DNA from: Plantago ovata
Lineage: Eukaryota; Streptophyta; Magnoliopsida; Lamiales; Plantaginaceae
Length of the DNA stretch: 64,000 bases
Reading direction: 5' to 3'
Assembly (NCBI GenBank): GCA_028274465.1
Contig: CM051456.1
Coordinates: forward strand, 95,032,753 to 95,096,752
Position numbers and translations under genes: made by a program. Position 1 is the stretch's first letter. Every line of letters starts with the position of its first letter. This document shows positions 44,045 through 56,570 of the stretch, piece by piece. The notes beneath the pieces are model-generated. The model was not told the DNA's origin and did not search any database. It saw nothing but the letters and a program-made list of their open reading frames with translations.

Positions 44045-45316
44045 TGATGAACGGGAATTTGTCAGATTCTAATTCAGCAAATAATATTTGTAATTAGCCA
44101 AAGGCAATCCACAACTACAACGAAAACCATAGTGTAGTAGCAGAATGACTCGAGTGTCGTTCTCTCAGGACTATAACTAGCTTTATCAAATCTAATTTAG
44201 AATATAAAACAGCAGACAGATAGCAATAGGGGTTTTCTAGAAGATAATGGAGATTGGTGATAGTATGGTCCTTCTTAGCATAATGGGTCGATAATCATGC
44301 ATAAATTCATCGGTCTTGCATAGAGATCTTTGAATCAATCTAGTGTCCTGTTGCAAGTATTAAGCACTACGAAGATAATCTGGTCTGACTAGTCAATCAC
44401 GGTTGTCCTAATGTGTTCCGTAATTATTCAACACTACGAAGATAATTGGTCTGATGGTCGACTAGTGTCCAATTGTGCATAATAATCAATACAACATACG
44501 AAAATTTTGGTTACAACTGATCAACGAAATAAAGCAATGACACGGAGTATAATGCGTGATATAGCCATTAGCATGATTATCTTCCCTCGCTAAGAATTCA
44601 CATACTACCACCAATGATAAGTTTAGCTACTCATAATATGCATGCAATCAACATAAATCATAGAAGAAAACATGTTGAAAGAATATAAAATAAGTAGAAT
44701 AAAACTTGTAAGATACAAAGTTACCGAAGGTTGTCAATCTCCGGATGATTGCGGTCCTACGAGCTCCAAACTGCTATGAAAAAGTATCCCCTAAGCTACG
44801 GAACTCCCAGGACAGGCCCCGGGAAGTTCCTACCTAAAACTATAGAGAGAGGTGAGAAAGTAGGCTTGGAAAGATATGACTTTCGGAGAAAAACTGAGCT
44901 CTATATATAGGCCCCGAAATTTCTCTAGGGCGGTTCGCCCGAGGCTGGGGCGGTTCGCCTCCGGCTTTTTCGCGGAATTCCGCGTTTTTCGACGCGGATT
45001 TGGATTTCTTCACCTTTTCGGACTCGGTTTCAGACTTCTAATGGCCTTCTAACCTCCAGATTCGACCCCTAGACTCCAAATCCTATCCGGAAACCTTCAG
45101 ATACTCCAAATAGGCTTCCGGAACACCAATTCTTTGTCAACTTTAATATATTTGCCCAGAAATCCCCGAATTTCAACCAAAACCTGTAAAATAAAATCTA
45201 AAGAGAAACGTGACACTATTCTAATAAAATGTACTAAAATATAGCTAAATTAACATAGAGGATAGCTAAAATAGGTTAAAAAGACTCGAATGAAAGTGTA
45301 AAATACATATTCATCA
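44045..45316 (-). repeat. Element G 3' LTR
   Basis: 1,272 bp, TGATGAACGGG to ATTCATCA on the plus strand. TATA-like CTATATATAG at 44901-44910; two palindrome units at 44927-44960, where the 5' LTR has only one. Confidence 0.95.
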
Positions 45317-46807
45317 AAGTCCCCAAACCGAACCTTTGCTTGTCCTCTAGCAACTAAGCTAGACTCTAATACAAAAAACATGCAAGACACAAAATGGAGT
45401 TTTATGCCAAATAAAATGAACTAATCTACTGAATCTAATCAAATAATATATGTACAAAAACCACATAAATCAAAGCATGAATATAGGTTGAAGAATACCT
45501 CGATTGACTTATACACATCCACATAAGCCCTTATGTCAAGACAAGATAGTCTCTCGTAACATTCTCTACCTGGACCTAGTCAGTGACGATGTAATGATGC
45601 ATGCTAAAATACGAATGGTTGTCCCGTGCCTATGAAACTGAGGACTTATTGTTGTTCCACCATGTTAAGACTTTCCCTCAAAAGAGGTCGAACCAGTACT
45701 GGCTCTCATCAAACGAAGGAGGGTTCCCTATAAAAGATAACACTCCCCTATTCTACCCATCTCTTAAGTAAAGTCTTAAGCTATTCACCACTTCCTGAAT
45801 GGCAGGACGAGGGTGGTCTAGAACAGATGACTCTCAAGACAAAAAAGATAAAAAATAAAAAACACGATTACGAACATCACAAAAATGGAAAAGACTCAAC
45901 ACTTTGCTAAATTGCTATTTGGCTTCCTCTTTTTTGGACCCTTCTTTGCTTTTTTGGGGTCTTTTTCTCTTTTTTTCTTTCCAGATTCTTTTTTCTTTTT
46001 CTCGTTTTTTTTCTGGAAGTTTTCTTTTTTTTCGATTTTTTTTCCTAGCCAGCAGTAGCATAACAAAGAGAAACAAAAAATGACTCACACGACTTCCCCA
46101 AACCTATTTGAAAGAATAGGTTGGTGTACAAAATTTACGGAAAAAGAAAAAATAAACTCACGATACGAAAATGAAAAACAGAAACAAGTCTACGATGGTG
46201 TAACCCCCTCCCCAAACTTATTCGGAAGAATAGGTTATAAACAAAGGATCACACAACCTCACACTACCTCCTTCCTAGGCATTTAGCAATCTCAAAGCAT
46301 GGTGAAGACTTGTTGCCTCTTAGGTACATAATTAGTCGGGAAAACAACCATAAGACCCTAACATGCATCATCCTATTATAAAGGCCTTCGTGAACCGCAG
46401 TAGAGAAAACACCACTAAGTGATGTCGAGACTACCTAGCTCAACTAAGTGCAATACATAAATGTGACAAGCCAAGCGAGAAAAACCTCAAAAACATTCAT
46501 AGAGATGAAGCATATGATTAATGGCATAGTTAGCTGATCTACCCAATAAAAAAGTTCAAAAAATTCGGCAATAAACTCCATATAAAACATGCAAAACTAT
46601 CCTAGGAAAGCAGTAAACGTGCAAATGCAAAAAATTTCACGAGTTTTTCATAAGCAAGATAAGTATAAAGATAACCAGCGAAAACCTCCTCCCCAAACCT
46701 GAACGTCGTCGCTCGTCCCGAACGTCGAAAGTGGATCCAAGGTGAGAGCTAATGCTTGTATAAGTTACCTATAATACTCAATCAAACTCGTGAGAAAACA
46801 AAACACA
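45317..46807 (-). other. Element G conserved 3' non-coding region
   Basis: No gene. Sense order: PPT-like box next to the GACGAGCGACGACGTTCAGG motif (about 46690-46725), the conserved block about 46270-46500, hairpins at 46215-46236 and 46101-46122 next to PPT-like boxes, a purine-rich tract (45920-46050), and the terminal PPT at 45317-45335. It lacks the palindrome array that E and B have just after their coding regions. Confidence 0.75.
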
Positions 46808-49800
46808 CTAACCTTCAGTGGGGTCGGTATGGGTAAGCTCAAGGTGATCAACCTCCCTTTCATCACTAGATATCTCGAAGTACGGTTTCACTCGCTGGCC
46901 ATTTACCTTGAAGGTATTGCCCGTTTTTGGATCGAAGAGTTTAACAGCTCCATGGGGAGAAACTTTGATAATTTCGTACGGTCCATCCCAACGAGTACGG
47001 AGCTTTCCAGGAAATAGTCGAAGGCGAGAATTAAATACCAATGCTTTTTGTCTAGGAATAAATTCCTTACGTACTATACCACGATCATGATACTTCTTAG
47101 TACGTTCCTTGTAAATCTTGGCACTTTCATAAGCACCTAGTCGTAATTCTTCAAGCTCATCTAGTTGCAACAATCGTTCTTTGCCAGCTTTTCCCACATC
47201 AAGGTTGAGTGCTTTAATGGCCCAGTATGCCTTGTGTTCTAGTTCTATGGGAAGATGACATGCTTTCCCATACACAAGTCTGTACGGAGTGGTCCCGATC
47301 ACCGTCTTGTAGCTAGTCCTGTATGCCCAAAGTGCATCATTCAATTTTCCTGCCCAATCCTTCCTACTAGGCTTCACTACTCGCTCCAGGATCTTCTTGA
47401 TTTGACGGTTGCTGACTTCGACTTGCCCCGATGTCTATGGGTGATAAGGTGTAGCGACACTATGGTGGACACTGTATCTCTTAAGAAGGGAGGCAAGCGT
47501 TCTATTGACGAAGTGTGACCCTCCATCGCTGATAATTGTCCTAGGGCACCCAAATCTCGAGAATATGACTTCCTTCAAGAACTTCATAACCACTGCCCCG
47601 TCATTTGTTTTTGTAGGAATTGCCTCTACCCATTTAGTCACGTAGTCCACTGCAACAAGAATGTATTCATAGCCTCCACTGTTTGGAAATGGTCCCATAA
47701 AATCAATGCCTCATACATCGAAAGGTTCTACCACTAGATTCCCTTGAAGGGGCATTTCATCTTTCTTGCCGATACCACCACCTCGTTGACACGGGTCACA
47801 ATTCCTCACAAAACTTCGAGCATCTTTGTATATTGTTGGCCAGAAAAATCCTGCCTGCAGTACCTTGCGTGCTGTCTTTAATCCACTGTAGTGCCCCCCA
47901 CAGTTAAGCTCATGGCAATGGCTCAGGACACTTTGCTGCTCTTCTTGTGGCACACATCTCCTTAGAATCCCATCAGCTCCTTCCTTGAATAGATGCGGAT
48001 CATCCCATATGTAAGTCCTGCATTGCTTAGCCAGAGCTCTCTTGTCCGAGGCTGAAAAGTTAGTGGGGCAAATATTCATAGCCAAATAGTTTACAATATC
48101 CGCATACCATGGCTCTTCATTAGCCTTCATTAGGTGTTCATCGGGGAGGTCTTCATTGATGGGTATCGGATCAATAGGAATATTAAGTATTCTAGATAAA
48201 TGATCTGCTACTAAATTCTCCCTACCAGCTCTATCCACTATGGTCAAATCAAAGTCTTGCAGCAAAAGGACCCAACGGATTAATCTAGGCTTAGAATCTT
48301 GCTTAGCTATCAAATGTCTCAAGGCAGCATGATCAGTATGGACATTTACAGGATGTCCAATTAAGTAAGACCTAAACTTTTGTAAAGCAAAAACAACAGC
48401 TAAAAACTCCTTTTCAGTAGTTGTATAATTAACCTGTGCGGAGTCTAGAGTCTTACTGACATAATAAATCACACGATACTGCTTATCAACTTTTTGGCAT
48501 AAAACAACACCCATAGCAAAATTCGAAGCATCACACATAATTTCGAAAGGAAGATTCTAGTCAGGCGGCACAACAATGGGAGCGGAAACAAGCTTTTCCT
48601 TAAGGGTATTAAAAGCAACTAAGCATTCATTAGAGAAATGGAAAACCACATCTTTAGCAAGAAAGCTACTTAGAGGTTTAGCAATTTTCGAAAAATCTTT
48701 AATAAACCTCCTATGAAAACCTACATGGCCAAGAAAAGATTGCAATTCTTTCACGCAAGTAGGTGGGGGAAGTTTTTCAATGATTTCTATCTTAGCTTTG
48801 TCTACCTCAATACCTCTTTCAGAAACTACATGCCCTAGAACAATGCCTTCTCTAACCATATAATGACTCTTCTCCCAGCTTAAGGTCAAGTTGCATTCAA
48901 TGCATCTTTTCAAAACTAGATCTAATCTTTGCAAGCATTCATCAAATGAATCACCAAAGAGGGAAAAATCATCCATGAAAACTTCAACAAATTTAGTTAC
49001 CATGTCAGAGAAAACAAAAAGCATGCACCTTTGAAAAGTGGCGGGAGCATTGCATAGTCCAAATGGCATCCTCCTATAGGCAAATGTTCCGAATGGGCAA
49101 GTGAATGTCGTCTTTTCCTGATCCTCCGGTGCAATCGGAATCTGGTAGAAACCCGATAAACAATCAAGAAAACAATAGAACTTCCGCCCCGCAAGGCGGT
49201 TTAGCATGTCATCTATAAATGGTAAAGGGAAGTGATCTTTTTTAGTGGCGGCATTTAATCTTCTGTAGTCAATGCACATCCGCCATCCAGTGGTCTTCCT
49301 AACCGGTACCAATTCTCCATTCTCATTCTCTTCCACCGTGACTCCCGATTTCTTAGGAACTACATGTACCGGGCTCACCCATCGACTATCTGGAATGGGG
49401 TAAATCATATCAGCATCTAACAACTTGATCACTTCCATTTTTACCACCTCTTGCATTGCTGGATTTATCCTTCGCTAATGTTGCCTAACAGGTTTGGCAT
49501 CTTGTTCTAGAGTGATGTTGTGCACGCATCTTGTAGGGCTAATTCCTTTGATATCGCTGATCCCCCATCCTATAGCTGCGGAATTTTCCTTCAATACTTC
49601 AATCAGCTTACTTTCTTCATCGTCTGAGAGATGTGAGGAGACAATCACAGGCTTTTTCCGATTTTCTCCTAAATACACATACTTGAGGTGCGCAGGAAGC
49701 GGCTTCAATTCTAAGCTAGGTTCTTCAGGAAACCCTCTTTCTTCTTCTTCTTCATCCAAAGGTTCAAGTACCTCTTCTCCTGCGGGGATTTCTGGGGTGC

Positions 49801-51940
49801 TATCCATTATTTCCACTAGTTCCCTTGCTTCTTTGGTCATGTAGCACGTCTCAGCTTGCATTGTTAGTGCTTCCTCAAGTGGTTCGCGGTCACCATGGCT
49901 ATGATGAAATTCTGGAATTGCGGATTCATACCAATCGACAAATTTTAATTCCTCCGCAACTTCCTTGTCTCTGACGCTGCATCCTACCAATTCAATCTTT
50001 TCGCCCATTACCTCCATAGTTATTTTCTTGCCTTTAAGTTCTAGGCATGTGTTGGTAATTGCCATGAATGGTCTCCCCAGTAGTACTATGTGCTCACGGA
50101 TATGGCTCTTTCCCTCGTCCGCGGATTTCATTACTACAAAATCAGCTGGGATTATCAATTTGTCCACTTTCACAAGGATGTATTCTATTATCCCGACTGG
50201 CCTCTTCACACTTTGGTCCGCCATTTGGACCACCATATCAGTTGGTGTCAATTCTCCGAGTTCCAGGGCCTTGTATACCGAATACGGCATTAAGTTAATG
50301 CTAGCTCCTAAGTCAAGCATTGCCTGCGTAGTTCGTCCATTCCTTAAGGATATGTCGATGATAAAGCTGCCAGGATCCTTTTTCTTCATCGGCAATCGGG
50401 CAATCGAGTTAACCGTTTCAACCCCATTCACTTCCTTTCTTGAAGTAATCCTTTTGTTCTTGATCGCACGAAAGAATTTCGTATAAGCTGGAATATTCTG
50501 GATCAACTCTAAGAGTGGCACATTGACCTCCACCTTTGACAGTCTTTGGAATAGGGGTGAATCTTGAATATCCTTCTTGACTGGTTTGATCCGACTCGGG
50601 TATGGCACATGTGGCTTCGGAGGCACATATGGATTGGAAGATTTGTGGAGTCCTCCTGGCATACTAGTTCCTTCCTCGGCTTCATCATCATCTATGTCTA
50701 TCACAGATGGTCTTAGTTCATCATTCTTTCCTGAAACTTCTTGAGGTTCTTCTGGACTTCCGCCAACCTCTTGTTCTGTGCTTGCCCCTCTATTATCGAC
50801 CTCAGTAGATTCCGCCCGCTTAGGACGTACAAAGTTAGGAATTTTGGTCATCTTGCCTCCTCGGAGCAGTAGATTCACCTTTTCGTACTCATTCTCCTCG
50901 GTAGCAACAGCTGGAGGCTGCTCGGGATCAGCTTCAGTTGTCTCTTCGGCAGGACCAGGAGTGTCCTGTTCCTTGGAGTCGGGAGGTGATTCGCTCTTCA
51001 CTTCGGGTGGTTTGCTCACTACTTCCTGTGGGGCATCCTCGACTTCATTACCACACCTTCCACACTTCAGTAGGCTAAGCTCTTTGATCAGTTGCTCAGT
51101 TACTTCGATCGCTTCAAAAGCCTTCTCGATGCGAACATTGTTCTCAGCCTGCCCTGCGTGTGCTACTTCGAAGACACTCTCAATGGCTTTGATTCCTGCG
51201 TAAAATGCAAGTTCCTCCTCTTCACTGAGGTCTTCGTCCTCAGAATAGCTGTCGTATACCCCCTCAGTTTCGTCTTGATTTGAGTATATGTTGGCGACTT
51301 CGTTCGACATTATTTTCTCGGACTGTGCAGATCCATTGGCGTACGTTTGAAAGACCTTCACTGCCTATTCAACTGTACATTCTTCCAAACCTCCACATAT
51401 CCCATCTATTTGAAGCCTAACTTCATCTCGTAGTCCTCCAACAAAAAACCAAATCAGCTCCCCATCGTCGAAACCGTGGTGGGGGCACTCACGTTTATAC
51501 AGCTCAAAACGTTCATAGGTGTCACAGAACCGCTCGTATTCTCCTTGCTTAAAGTATTCGATCCGATTCCGTAGTGCAATCGTCTCATGGTAAGGCATGA
51601 AACGTGCCAAGAACTCCTCTACTACTTGGCTCCAGGTCTTCAGTGATCCTGGTGCTAACCTTGCTATCCATATCCTCGGTTCATATCCCAAAGCAAAAGG
51701 AAATAATTTCCTGCATAATTGATCCTCGGTGAACTCCTTTGCGGGAACTTTTGCTATCTCCTCTTCATAGGATCTAATGAAGCTTATTGGATTCATATCC
51801 TCTCCTTCTTCGAACCTTGGTATCCTTCTCACTATGGTGCTTGTTACCTCGTACCCCGATAACTCTTCTTCCAAGTATATAGCTGACCCCCTCCTGGCTT
51901 GTGAGAATATCGGTGTCAAGCGGGATTTTAAGGTCGTCAT
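46808..51940 (-). pseudogene. Element G gag-protease-RT-RNase H-integrase polyprotein, five nonsense codons
   Basis: A single frame of 1,711 codons from ATG 51940 to the stop at 46808. Internal stops: 51367-51365 (Glu codon in E), 49477-49475 (Gln), 48559-48557 (Trp), 47713-47711 (Trp), 47437-47435 (Gln). Four of five fit C-to-T or G-to-A change. Domains: gag residues 90-175; a CGRC pair near 300; protease loop MLDLGASINLMP near 540; RT with TGWRMCIDYRRLNA and catalytic VFMDDFSLFG near 988; RNase H from [10 protein letters not shown] near 1134, TTEKEFLA and [10 protein letters not shown]; integrase H-H-C-C with CDPC near 1370; D,D,E in GIDFMGPF (1413), IISDGGSHF (1467) and GQVEVSNRQ (1508). 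The C-terminal tail [25 protein letters not shown] ends the integrase. No ORF2 or env-like gene follows. Confidence 0.93.
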
Positions 51941-52170
51941 ACCTGGAAATCTGTATCAGGAGTAACTCAAAACTAAAAATTAGCCTCGTTAGAAATTTCG
52001 AAAATCGAGAAAATTTCTGGATATCGAATACTACTAAAGCTAGGAAAGGAGTATTAGAAACAGACTAGGAAAGCAGTATTAGAGAGAGATTAAAAAGGAA
52101 AACTAAAACTAATAGAATTAGGAATCTAAAGTTGTAATATAAACAAATTAAATAGAAAAAAGGAGTATAG
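51941..52170 (-). other. Element G leader
   Basis: Untranslated leader between primer site and gag ATG. It starts (sense) with ACTATACTCCTTTTTTC, shared with E and B, and has no coding potential. Confidence 0.7.
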
Positions 52171-52188
52171 TCCCCGGCAACGGCGCCA
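52171..52188 (-). promoter_or_regulatory. Primer-binding site of element G (tRNA-Asp)
   Basis: Sense TGGCGCCGTTGCCGGGGA, canonical, four bases from the LTR. Confidence 0.93.
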
Positions 52189-52191
52189 ATT

Positions 52192-53444
52192 TGATGAACG
52201 AGAATTTGTCAGATTCTAATTCAGCAAATAAAATTTGTAATTAGCCAAAGGCAATCCACAACTACAACGAAAACCGTAGTGTAGTAGCAGAATGACTCGA
52301 GTGTCGGTCTCTCAGGACTATAACTAGCTTTATCAAATCTAATTTAGAATATAAAACACCAGATAGATAGCAATAGGGGTTTTCTAGCAGATAATGGAGA
52401 TTGGTGATAGTATGGTCCTTCTTAGCATAATGGGTCGATAATCATGCATAAATTCCTCGGTCTTGCATAGAGATCTTTGAATCAATCTAGTGTCCTGTTG
52501 CAAGTATTAAGCACTACGAAGATAATCTGGTCTGACTAGTCAATCACGGTTGTCCTAATGTGTTCCGTAATTATTCAACACTACGAAGATAATTGGTCTG
52601 ATGGTCGACTAGTGTCCAATTGTGCATAATAATCAATGCAACATACGAGAATTTTGGTTACAACTGATCAACGAAATAAAGCAATGACACGGAGTGTAAT
52701 GCGCGATATAGCCATTAGCATGATTATCTTCCCTCGCTAAGAATTCACATACTACCACCAATGATAAGTTTAGCTTCTCATAATATGCATGCAATCAACA
52801 GAAATCATAGAAGAAAACATGTTGAAAGAATATAAAATAAGTAGAATAAAACTTGTAAGATACAAAGTTACCGAAGGTTGTCAATCTCTGGATGATTGCG
52901 GTCCTACGAGCTCCAAACTGCTATGAAAAAGTATCCCCTAAGCTACGGAACTCCCAGGATAGGCCCCGGGAAGTTCCTACCTAAAACTATAGAGAGAGGT
53001 GAGAAAGTAGGCTTGGAAAGATATGACTTTCGGAGAAAAACTGAGCTCTATATATAGGCCCCGAAATTTCTCTAGGGCGGTTCGCCCCCCGCCTTTTTCG
53101 CGGAATTCCGCGTTTTTCGATGCGGATTTGTATTTCTTCACCTTTTCGGACTCGGTTTCAGACTTCTAATGGCTTTCTAACCTCCAGATTCGACCCCTAG
53201 ACTCCAAATCCTATCCAGAAACCTTCAGATACTCCAAATAGGCTTCTGGAGCACCAATTCTTTGTCAACTTTAATATATTTGCCCAGAAATCCCCGAATT
53301 TCAACCAAAACCTGTAAAATAAAATCGAAAGGGAAACGTGACACTATTCTAATAAAATGTACTAAAATATAGCTAAATTAACATAGAGGATAGCTAAAAT
53401 AGGTGAAAAAGACTCTAATGAAAGTGTAAAATACACATTCATCA
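52192..53444 (-). repeat. Element G 5' LTR
   Basis: 1,253 bp, very similar to 44045-45316. The main difference is the palindrome cluster (53073-53090), which has a single GGGCGGTTCGCCC unit. Confidence 0.95.
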
Positions 53445-53760
53445 CCCCACGAGCATGGACTTTAAAAGGTCCACATACATCGGTATGTATGAGCTCTAAG
53501 CAGCGAGTGGCACGAACACCTTGTCCAACAAAAGGTTTGTTCGTCATCTTACCCTTAACACATGATTCGCATGTACCATATGATTCAAAATCAAATGGTT
53601 CTAAGTAGTCCAATTTCCTTAGTCTTTGAATCCGTGTTTCATTGATATGGCCTAGCCGACAATGCCATAGATAAGATGGATTATTCTTCCTACTTGAAGA
53701 CCGGTTGTTTGTTATATATTTGAAATAAAGGTAGACTACTTTGCAAAATATATAAACCAT
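53445..53760 (-). pseudogene. Copia F integrase N-terminus (proximal to G)
   Basis: Reads WHCRLGHINETRIQRLRKLDYL...CESCVKGK (H-H-C-C zinc domain) and IHTDVCGPFKVHARG with the first catalytic Asp. It is interrupted at 53445 by element G; the next codons are at 44039. In contrast to copia C, the frame upstream of the zinc domain is continuous (NNPSYLWHC). Confidence 0.88.
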
Positions 53761-55005
53761 TCACTAAGCGAGCTTTTCCACAATACTGATCATTTAATGA
53801 AAAATAACAAGTATTATTCGCAAATCGAAAGGAAAAACCCATATTGTCTAATAATGGAATGGAAATCATATTTCTGACAATGGATGGAACAAATTAAAGA
53901 TTATCAAGTTCTAAACATTGTCCCGAAGGTAAATCTATCTTGTTGCGTCCAACGCGTTTGGCTTCAATTGGATTGCCGTTCCGAACATGCAAGTCGATTT
54001 CACCTTGCTTGACTAGCCTGTGATCAATTAGCCCCTGCACATTATTACAAATGTGTGAGCCACAGGCTGTATCTAATACCCAACCATTGGAGTCAAAAGT
54101 AGTCATGTTCATTTCAATAACAAACATACCTGAGCCAGAAGCTGGTGGCTTCTTAGATTGATCTGCCCTAAGCTTAGGGCAATCTTTCTTCCAATGTCCT
54201 TTCTGCTTACAGAAAAGACATTCATCTGTGCGTACCGTTCTGCTTCCCTTGAACTTCCTTTTCTGGTTCAGACGCTTAGGCTTATCACTCGAAGTGTTAG
54301 CCTTGGCTCCCCACTTTCCCTTACCCTTAGCACCTTTGTTTCTCGGTTTTGGGTTAGTTGGTTGGCCAACAAGCATGATCGACTTCTCCTTCTTAGGAAG
54401 AGTTTGATCATATGTATTCAGGAGATTATGAAGTTCAGGCAGTGTTACGTCCTTCGCATTCATCGTGTAATTAATGATGAACTACGAATACGAACTCAAC
54501 AATGATTGAAGGACAAAGATCACCATGATCTTGTTCTCTAGCTTAACGCCGGCATCGACAATCTTTTCAAAGAGACCAATCATTTTGAGAACATGCTCAG
54601 ACATGTTCCCTCCTTCATTGAGCTTGCATCTGTGTATCTCTTTAATCAAATCAAATTCAACACTTCTAGCTGTCGTCTTAAAGAGCGACTCAAGATGCTT
54701 CAACATTTCATACGGCAACATGCTTTCATGTTGCCTCTGTAGCTCATTGCTCATTGCCTACAGCATAATACACTGCGCGGATCTAGCATCCTCAAGATGC
54801 TTATCAGACTTTGCCTTGTTGGCTTGATTCCAAGCAGCAACCTGATCGGCAGTCTGATTTTCGGGGCACATGGGAATGACCTCGTCCAAGACGTAATCAA
54901 TCTTTTCGTACCTCAGCACCAACGCATATTCCTGATCCAATCTAGGAAGTTTGGTCCGGTCAAAATTTGCTTCTCTAAGACAGCACGGAGCGAGATACTC
55001 GTCAT
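53761..55005 (-). pseudogene. Copia F gag and protease (decayed)
   Basis: The start ATG at 55005 gives MTSISLRAVLEKQILTGPNFLDWI, parallel to copia C. A frameshift near 54935 separates it from LVLRYEKIDYVLDEVIP. Stops occur near 54757 and 54480. The last open part (54463-53894) carries a basic stretch, the zinc knuckle CLFCKQKGHWKKDC near 54215-54175, and the protease loop WVLDTACGSHICNN near 54080-54040. A stop at 53894 lies just before FVPSIVRNMISIP. Confidence 0.82.
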
Positions 55006-55565
55006 TTCTAATTTCCTAAGGAGAAAAAATATAGAACGAAAATAATAAATCAACTATTGAAATATTACTTCTAAATACACAGTCAACATAACTAAACAAC
55101 AAGGTCCTTTAGCTGTTTAGCTCCCACTATTTTCACATATGCTTTCCCCCAAAACAAACATACGGGTAATGTCCAACAAGTTACCGTAGTGTCCAAGATC
55201 CAAATCCATACTATGCTATACTCCAACGGGGGTTGGTCGCATAGCATAATATGACCGGTAGGACTATCCAATTGCGTCACGCAACTCTTGGTTGTTAAAT
55301 CTAATTTAACCCGATGCCCTACATATTGTACCTATCAAGGTCGCTAGATACAATATGCAGTAAGTCATAACCATAGGCTTACTCTAATCTGACGATCACT
55401 GCGAGTCTGTAAGACGAGGTCGCCAATACAAGAAAACGCAATGAAAGTTCAGAATTAAAGCACCCTATGGAAAGCATCTCAGAAATACATACATATATAT
55501 GTTTCTGTACTTATATTGGTTGGGGCTTGTCGCTTGAGGGTTGTTATCAGTCATCTACAAACAAA
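55006..55565 (-). other. Copia F leader, gag-proximal part
   Basis: Untranslated. It contains a short stretch similar to the copia C leader (near 55110-55140). No gene or strong structure recognised. Confidence 0.5.
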
Positions 55566-55740
55566 TAAGGGCGTCGCCTACCCATCATGCATGAGCGGTC
55601 TACACGTAATGGATGCCGCCTATCCATTCTAGTTCTAAACGCGGTCAAGCACATAATGGGTGCCGCCTACCCATACATAAAATATGCGGTCCGACATATA
55701 AGAGGGCGCCGCCTACCCTCGCATGCATAGCGGTCGAACG
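55566..55740 (-). repeat. Four tandem stem-loops in the copia F leader
   Basis: Four units of 41-47 bp (starts 55566, 55607, 55654 and 55699). Each sense-strand unit has GACCGC, a 9-16 nt spacer, then a stem-loop whose loop is AGGCGGC (AGGCGAC in one). Stems on the plus strand: 55569-55583, 55608-55628, 55656-55674, 55702-55720. Stem bases differ between copies in a compensatory way (AATGGAT/ATCCATT, ATGGGT/ACCCAT, GAGGGY/RCCCTC), while the loop stays fixed. The GCGG of the loop could also pair with CCGC of the upstream GACCGC. It lies 560-735 nt upstream of the gag start. Structure is seen by eye; a role in RNA packaging or dimerisation is inference. Confidence 0.75.
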
Positions 55741-56336
55741 GAAAGTAAAATACTTGGTATTTAAACATCCATTGTCAAACAATAGCATATCGAGCAAACA
55801 AAACAAGTAGTAGCCTATTTGGATGCCAAATAATTTCATTATGAAAATTATAATCCCATACTTATAATCTCTATGAAATAATTGAAAATTTGGACTAGAT
55901 TAAAAAATCGAAAATTCTATTGACCAAGTAGTCATTTTCGAAAACTCGAAGGACTTAATTGTAGTTTTTGAAACCTTGGAGGTGTTAAATCTAAAATTCA
56001 AAAATAGAAGGACTAATTTGCAATAAACAATAAATTGATAAATTACAAATAAGCCCTTTAACTTTATACTAATTAAATTTAACCCCTCTAGTTAAAAACA
56101 ATTACAATTAAATCATATTTATATTTCAAATGTAAAATTCAATCCTCAAAATTTTTCAAATTCGATTTTGGGTCCAACCCGTGAAAATATATATATATAT
56201 TAAAATATGGGACGGGACCTAGTCCCATCCCCTACCGTGGCTGCGGCCGCGGGCGCCCGGCGCCTGCGTCCCGCAGGCACCCGGGTGCCCGCGGCATGCA
56301 GGCGCCCGCCGCCTGCGTCGCACAGGCGGCCCGGTC

Positions 56337-56403
<67 letters not shown>

Positions 56404-56557
56404 CATATATAATTTTTTTTTTTTTTCGAAAAATATAAATTCTAAATTTATATAAAAACAAAACTTTTGAAAATCGAATTAGTCATAGAATCAATTGCAT
56501 CCACATAACTACAAAATCATACAATATATATACGTATATACGTAATCAATTAACCTC
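55741..56557 (-). other. Copia F leader: GC-rich hairpin island and (AT)n tract
   Basis: Untranslated. 56213-56338 is an abrupt GC-rich island with nested palindromes (GCGGCCGC, GGCACCCGGGTGCC, GCCGCCTG...CAGGCGGC). It is immediately followed by an (AT)n microsatellite at 56341-56399. The rest (55760-56200) is AT-rich. Open frames over the island and the repeat are low-complexity and not called. Confidence 0.75.
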
Positions 56558-56569
56558 GCTCTGATACCA
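56558..56569 (-). promoter_or_regulatory. Primer-binding site of copia F (initiator tRNA-Met)
   Basis: Sense TGGTATCAGAGC, one base inside the 5' LTR, the usual site of plant copia elements. Confidence 0.93.
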
Positions 56570-56570
56570 C

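Larger units (their letters stand above)
44045..53444 (-). mobile_element. Gypsy (Athila-type) element G, full-length, youngest layer
   Basis: 9,400 bp with perfect 5-bp duplication CCCCA (44040-44044 and 53445-53449), inserted in copia F integrase. Complete plan: 5' LTR 52192-53444, primer site 52171-52188, one long gag-pro-pol frame 51940-46808, 3' non-coding region with PPT-like boxes, PPT at 45317-45330, 3' LTR 44045-45316. Innermost of six nested layers. It has no frameshift in coding, only nonsense codons. Confidence 0.95.

Noticed and set aside
56200..56455. Open frames through the GC island and AT repeat
   Set aside because: Alternating Y-I repeats and Arg/Ala-rich low complexity, with no conservation visible.
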